Source: a bacterium
Lineage (GTDB): Bacteria; Bdellovibrionota; UBA1018
Length of the DNA stretch: 64,000 nucleotides
NCBI GenBank assembly: GCA_019751945.1
Contig: JAIEMT010000018.1
Span: forward strand, 31,783-95,782
Reading direction: 5' to 3'
In this document: piece by piece, positions 60,176 through 64,000 of the stretch
Layout of the letters: every line of letters begins with the position of its first letter
Numbering within the stretch: position 1 is the stretch's first letter
The notes under the pieces: generated by a model
Databases searched by the model: none
What the model was told of the DNA's origin: nothing
What the model saw: the letters and a program-made list of their open reading frames with translations, nothing else
Position numbers and translations under genes: made by a program

Positions 60176-62692
60176 TTAGCTTCTTCGTTCTTGTACCTTT
60201 TTATACTGGGATTGCTTTGACGGTGGACGGAGTTTTTTCACGCGTTTCACTCGAGTCTTAATCGTACGTTTTTCGACCTTGCTGTCGAGCATGAGTGCAA
60301 AAACTTCGTCGATGTGGCTTACAAAGTGAAGCGCCATGCCTTCCAGGGCATACTTCGGAACTTCAGGAACATCCTTCTCATTTAATTTCGGCAAGACGAT
60401 GTGGTTAATTCCAGCACGTCGAGCTGCCAGGATTTTTTCTTTAATGCCACCCACGGGCAAGACTTTTCCAATCAGCGAAAGCTCTCCGGTGAGTGCCATC
60501 TTCTGTTTCGCCACTCGATGAGTGAGAAGCGAATAAAGTGCAGTGGCCATGCTCACTCCCGCCGACGGGCCATCCTTGGGAATAGCGCCTGCCGGGATAT
60601 GTAAGTGGTAGTCGGTGCCTTTAAAGAAATCTTGGTCCTTGTGGTACTCCAAAGCGTAACGCTTCTTCACGTAGCTCCAAGCAATGGCCGCACTTTCGGA
60701 CATCACATCGCCCATTTTTCCAGTGAGTTTCAGCTGACCCGTTCCGGGGCTCTGAGTGGCTTCAATGAAAAGAATATCGCCGCCGAGCGCCGTCCAGGCC
60801 AGCCCGACCACCACCCCTGGCGCGGTAATGCGTTCTGCGATTTCATTGTAGAAGCGCTTGGGGCCGAGCCACTGCGTGAGTGAATCGGCGGTAATAACGA
60901 TTCTGCCAATCTGAGGGGTTTTTTCAACAATCTGAGCTGCAGTCTTTCGGCAGATGCGACTGACCATTTGCTGGAAGGTGCGCATGCCGGGTTCGCGGGC
61001 GTAATCCGACATGATCTTTCGAAGAGCTGGACGTTCGAAGCGAATCTGATTCGGTTTTAAGCCCGAAGCTTCCAATTCTTTTGGGATGACATACTTCAGC
61101 CCAATCTCTTCTTTTTCTTCCAGCGTGTAACCCGGAAGTTCAATCACTTCCATTCGGTCTAAGAGAGCGGGTGGAATAGTAGAAGTCGTGTTGGCCGTCG
61201 CAATAAAGAGAACCTTTGAAAGATCAAAGGGCACGTCGACGTAGTGATCTAAAAAAGCCAGATTTTGTTCGGGGTCGAGAATTTCCAAAAGCGCGCTCGC
61301 CGGATCCCCCTGATAACTTTGTCCGAGCTTGTCGATTTCATCGAGCATGAGCACGGCATTCTTCGTTCCAGCGCGCTTCATTCCTTGCATGATTTTGCCA
61401 GGCATGGCGCCAATGTAGGTTCTGCGATGCCCCTTGATTTCCGCCTCGTCGCGCATTCCTCCTAAAGAAAAGCGGAAGAAGTTGCGGCCCAAAGTTTTGG
61501 CAATCGATTTTCCGATAGAAGTTTTCCCAACGCCGGGAGGACCCACCAAACAGATGATTGAACCTTTTGAATCGCCTTTGAGTTTTTTTACCGAAAGGAA
61601 TTCTACGATTCGATCTTTGACGTTTTCTAAGCCGTAGTGGTCGCTATTTAAAATTTCACGAGCGTTTTTGACGTCGAGATTGTCCGTCGTTTCTTTGCTC
61701 CAGGGAAGCGAGCAGAGGGTTTCCAAATAGTTTCTAGAAATATTGTACTCGGGCGAACTTTCCGAAAGAGTTTCGAACTTTTCAAGTTCTTCAAGGGCAG
61801 TGGCTTTTGCGTCTGCGGGCATACCGGCTGCTTCAATTCGTTCCCGGAAACTTCGTGACGATTTGTCTTTCCCGTCTTCTTCCATCCCGAGCTCACGCTT
61901 GATGCTCTTTAACTGTTCTTTGAGAAAGAACTCCCGCTGCAGCTTGGTGATTTTGGTGTTCACCTCATCATTAATCTTGCGTTGAACATCCGCGACGTCC
62001 TGTTCACGGCGCAAATAAACCAAGAGGTCTTCGAAGCGAGATTTGACGGAAAGATTTTCTAAAAAAACCTGTGCTTCATTTTTAGGCAGCGAAAGAGCGA
62101 ATGCGACGAGATCTGCCACGGTGCCAGGACCGGGGGCGTTGATCATGGCGAGACGAAGTTCTTCGGTGAAAAACGGATTTACTTCGGAGAGTTTTTTCAC
62201 GTGCCCAATGACTGAGCGGGTGAGGGCGTCCATCTCGGTGGATTTTTCAGAAATGTCTTCGAGATATTCTGTTTCAACCACGATGTAGGGCTGCTCGGAA
62301 AGCACCCGCTTGCTTCGAAAGCGTTTCATGCTGTGAAGCAAGAGATTGACCGACCCATCCGGCATTTTCAGACGTTTTAAAATTTTTACGACGACCCCGA
62401 CTTGGTGCAGGTCTTCGGGCTTCTGGTCGTCTTTGACGTCGCCGTCGCGTACGAGCATCAACCCGATCAAGCGCTGGCGATTGATCGCTTCCTCCACCGT
62501 CGCTACAAAGCGCGGGCTCGTCACCATCAAGGGTGCCATCAACGTAGGGTAAATGACGGAGTTCGACACGGGCAGAACGAAGAGGTTCGGCGGAAGGATC
62601 TGATCAGGTACGACTAAGCCTCCTCCCGAGGGAGCGGTGCTGGGCGCGGCTGGCGGCTTTTCAGTGGTGTCGGGAGCTTCTGTGTCAGACAT
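60176..62692 (-). CDS. lon: ATP-dependent protease Lon
   Basis: An 838-residue Lon. The N-terminal LON substrate domain, AAA+ module (Walker A GPPGVGKTS, Walker B AVLMLDEIDK) and C-terminal protease domain with catalytic Ser710 (PKDGPSAGVSMA) and Lys753 (GGIKEKILAA), 43 residues apart as in E. coli Lon, are all present. It degrades damaged and regulatory proteins. A basic C-terminal tail of about 40 residues (TRVKRVKKLRPPSKQSQYKK) goes beyond the usual end. The ATG at 62692 follows AAGGATAGGG; the open frame is 24 bases longer. Not in an operon with the heat-shock chaperones. Confidence 0.97.
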   Translation of the reverse strand: MSDTEAPDTTEKPPAAPSTAPSGGGLVVPDQILPPNLFVLPVSNSVIYPTLMAPLMVTSPRFVATVEEAINRQRLIGLMLVRDGDVKDDQKPEDLHQVGVVVKILKRLKMPDGSVNLLLHSMKRFRSKRVLSEQPYIVVETEYLEDISEKSTEMDALTRSVIGHVKKLSEVNPFFTEELRLAMINAPGPGTVADLVAFALSLPKNEAQVFLENLSVKSRFEDLLVYLRREQDVADVQRKINDEVNTKITKLQREFFLKEQLKSIKRELGMEEDGKDKSSRSFRERIEAAGMPADAKATALEELEKFETLSESSPEYNISRNYLETLCSLPWSKETTDNLDVKNAREILNSDHYGLENVKDRIVEFLSVKKLKGDSKGSIICLVGPPGVGKTSIGKSIAKTLGRNFFRFSLGGMRDEAEIKGHRRTYIGAMPGKIMQGMKRAGTKNAVLMLDEIDKLGQSYQGDPASALLEILDPEQNLAFLDHYVDVPFDLSKVLFIATANTTSTIPPALLDRMEVIELPGYTLEEKEEIGLKYVIPKELEASGLKPNQIRFERPALRKIMSDYAREPGMRTFQQMVSRICRKTAAQIVEKTPQIGRIVITADSLTQWLGPKRFYNEIAERITAPGVVVGLAWTALGGDILFIEATQSPGTGQLKLTGKMGDVMSESAAIAWSYVKKRYALEYHKDQDFFKGTDYHLHIPAGAIPKDGPSAGVSMATALYSLLTHRVAKQKMALTGELSLIGKVLPVGGIKEKILAARRAGINHIVLPKLNEKDVPEVPKYALEGMALHFVSHIDEVFALMLDSKVEKRTIKTRVKRVKKLRPPSKQSQYKKVQERRS

Positions 62693-62815
62693 TCTGGCCC
62701 TATCCTTCTCATGCAAAGATGGTTACGGCCAGAGGATTGGCAAGGGAACTGCTCAGTTTTAGAGTGGGATGTGTATGCGCATGAAAAGACTAGTGATTTA
62801 GTGGGGCCCGAGAAA

Positions 62816-63340
62816 TCAGGGAGGCAGCGAAAGAATCGAATTTCCGATCTTGTCGATCATTTCGGCCGCTCTCGAGGGGTCTGGGCTGCTTGCTTTGGAA
62901 TAGCCATCTGAGGACCCGTCCGAATTCAGTTTTTCGATCTCTTCTTGAGTAATGATTTTTACATTCACGCCACCCATGACTCGAGATGCGATGACTTCGT
63001 ACTTCACGCGGGTCTGGAGGTACTGCTTTCGCGGCGTGCCGTTGATTTTATATTCCTGGTACTTGTCGCGGGACTGTCCATAGATCCAATCCGTCTGCAG
63101 GGTGCGTTTTTTAATCTTCTGCATTTCTAGGGGTTCGACTTCTTCCGGATCGCGCTCTGCAATTTTGTAATTTCGAAGGGTCGCTTCAATTCCCTTCCAC
63201 ACCATCGGGAATTCGTATTCGAAAGTTTTTTCATCCTTCAAATTGGCGTAGGCCTGCGCCTTCACTGGCGGAGTGGAAGAGCATCCGACGATGATAGAGC
63301 TCGTGAGTACGGTCAACAGCGAAAGAGGAATCTGGCGCAT
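62816..63340 (-). CDS. Exported lipoprotein of unknown function
   Basis: A 174-residue lipoprotein with signal peptide and lipobox (IIVGC). The mature part has FEYEFPMVWKGIEATLRNYKIA and a positive/acidic mix, with VKYEVIASRVMGGVNVKIITQEE, resembling small outer-membrane accessory lipoproteins such as BamC-type domains in style only; no family was recognised. It follows the AMIN-like gene by three bases, so both are probably co-transcribed. The 123 bases before lon show nothing identifiable. Confidence 0.7.
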   Translation of the reverse strand: MRQIPLSLLTVLTSSIIVGCSSTPPVKAQAYANLKDEKTFEYEFPMVWKGIEATLRNYKIAERDPEEVEPLEMQKIKKRTLQTDWIYGQSRDKYQEYKINGTPRKQYLQTRVKYEVIASRVMGGVNVKIITQEEIEKLNSDGSSDGYSKASSPDPSRAAEMIDKIGNSILSLPP

Positions 63341-63343
63341 AGA

Positions 63344-63883
63344 CTACCTTCCTTTTTTATGGCCTTTGCTCAAGTCCACGATAATTCGAACAGGATCTTT
63401 GAGCTCAAAAACTTCGACAGGAACGCCGTTGTTTTTTAGGGCAATGACGAAGGTCCAAGAATCTTTTTCAATTTTGGGAAGCAACTCGACAGAACCAATC
63501 ACGGAGCTTTTCTTCAGCGACTTAATGAAAGCCGGGGCCGCGAATTCCAACTTGGGTTGTCCCCAAACGGTGAGAACCAATCGGCGCTCATCCGGAGAAA
63601 CTGCGACCTGATAATAAGGAGCTCGTGGGATGGCAAGAGCGTCGCCGCCGTGAGTTCCCGCCAGGTCGATGACCAATCTTTCAAACTGCGGATTGTTCGC
63701 CCAGCGAATGTTTCGGACGACGACATCATCGACCGAACGATCTCCCCCGACAAAGAGTCCATCCGAAACGTAGCTTCCTGATTTTTTAGAGTCTGCGGAG
63801 TGAACTTTGTCGGGACGAAGTGCAGCGTGGGTGGAAATGCTTCCGAACAGCGCCAGAACAATGAGAAATTGAATGGGTTTCAT
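63344..63883 (-). CDS. Exported AMIN-domain-like protein
   Basis: A 179-residue exported protein with a Sec signal peptide (FLIVLALFGSISTHA|A). The mature part has the beta-rich pattern of an AMIN domain: FERLVIDLAG, YYQVAVSPDERRLVLTVWG, SSVIGSVELLP and DPVRIIVDLSKG. AMIN domains bind peptidoglycan and target proteins to septa or secretins. No catalytic domain follows. The end of the gene abuts the lipoprotein by three bases. Confidence 0.75.
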   Translation of the reverse strand: MKPIQFLIVLALFGSISTHAALRPDKVHSADSKKSGSYVSDGLFVGGDRSVDDVVVRNIRWANNPQFERLVIDLAGTHGGDALAIPRAPYYQVAVSPDERRLVLTVWGQPKLEFAAPAFIKSLKKSSVIGSVELLPKIEKDSWTFVIALKNNGVPVEVFELKDPVRIIVDLSKGHKKGR

Positions 63884-63891
63884 CGAGTAGA

Positions 63892-63923
63892 CTTACTTTT
63901 ACACACAATTATGTAAAAGTAAG
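63892..63923. repeat. 12-base perfect inverted repeat upstream of the AMIN-like gene
   Basis: CTTACTTTTACA (63892-63903) and TGTAAAAGTAAG (63912-63923) are perfect 12-base arms around an 8-base loop. It starts nine bases before the AMIN-like ATG on the minus strand, within its leader or at the end of a neighbouring element. Confidence 0.85.
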
Positions 63924-64000
63924 CCCCTCACAGAACCCGCCGTGCCCTATTAAGGCAACGGGCTCTTCAAAGTACTGCTTCAGTTTATCATCATCTGGCA
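63924..64000. other. Window edge with a second imperfect hairpin
   Basis: After the 12-base inverted repeat, GAACCCGCCGTGCCC (63935-63949) and GGCAACGGGCTC (63953-63964) form an imperfect stem around TATTAA. No open frame is visible in the remaining 36 bases. The pattern recalls conserved hairpins near the ends of mobile elements, but this is from memory and unverified; the adjoining sequence is outside the window. Confidence 0.35.

Noticed and set aside
1..64000. tRNA or rRNA genes, prophage, toxin-antitoxin or defence genes
   Set aside because: Intergenic spaces are mostly short and none shows a cloverleaf or rRNA-like sequence; no integrase, phage structural, toxin-antitoxin or nuclease-helicase defence genes were seen.

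Overview
The window is an ordinary stretch of chromosome from a Gram-negative, motile bacterium with many secreted and outer-membrane-directed proteins. Type IV pilus genes (pilB, pilT, pilC, a pilR-like activator, pilA), a flagellar cap and chaperone cluster, a type III glutamine synthetase, a full MoxR/Bat locus and many lipoproteins of unknown function together suggest the Bdellovibrionota or a neighbouring deltaproteobacterial lineage. This is an inference from gene content; no rRNA gene is present to confirm it.

Layout. 0-1 kb: an ABC ATPase and the first codons of its partner. 1-8 kb: a membrane-anchored protein, divergent pilA with a strong terminator, and a compact pilB-pilT-pilC-pilR operon in which the activator lacks a receiver domain. 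7.8-10.5 kb: an orphan OmpR-type regulator, a divergent single-domain receiver, ribF and a Cys-rich YkgJ-type protein. 10.5-10.95 kb: a gene-free stretch built from two long inverted-repeat hairpins that share one core in opposite orientation, and between them reversed fragments resembling the start of the YkgJ gene and the end of glnN. 10.9-17.2 kb: glnN and three exported proteins. 17.2-24.8 kb: MoxR, DUF58, a DUF4381-like protein, BatA, a BatB-BatC fusion and BatD, in one overlapping operon. 24.9-32.6 kb: three large repeat-containing lipoproteins with the same N-terminal motif; the middle one is frameshifted in a run of six Gs. 32.6-36.3 kb: rpsF-rpsR-DUF2232-rplI-dnaB. 36.5-44 kb: a cyclophilin, small exported proteins, a methyltransferase/glycosyltransferase pair, MarC and a double M16 peptidase. 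44-51 kb: hemW, grpE-dnaK-dnaJ with a heat-shock-like promoter, and an LpoA-like lipoprotein. 52-58 kb: fliD-fliS-chaperone-TPR-micro-ORF-GT9-small protein, tightly overlapping. 58-64 kb: acyl-CoA synthetase, rpoZ, lon, and an exported lipoprotein plus an AMIN-like protein at the edge.

Most of the window is conserved core biology. The strongest unexplained signal is the double hairpin at 10.5-10.95 kb. Next come the frameshifted lipoprotein family, the receiver-less pilus activator and the glycosyltransferase embedded in the flagellar operon. Nothing here looks like a defence island, prophage or CRISPR array. Many genes start at GTG or TTG or overlap by ATGA, so several starts were placed inside longer open frames using ribosome-binding sites and overlaps.
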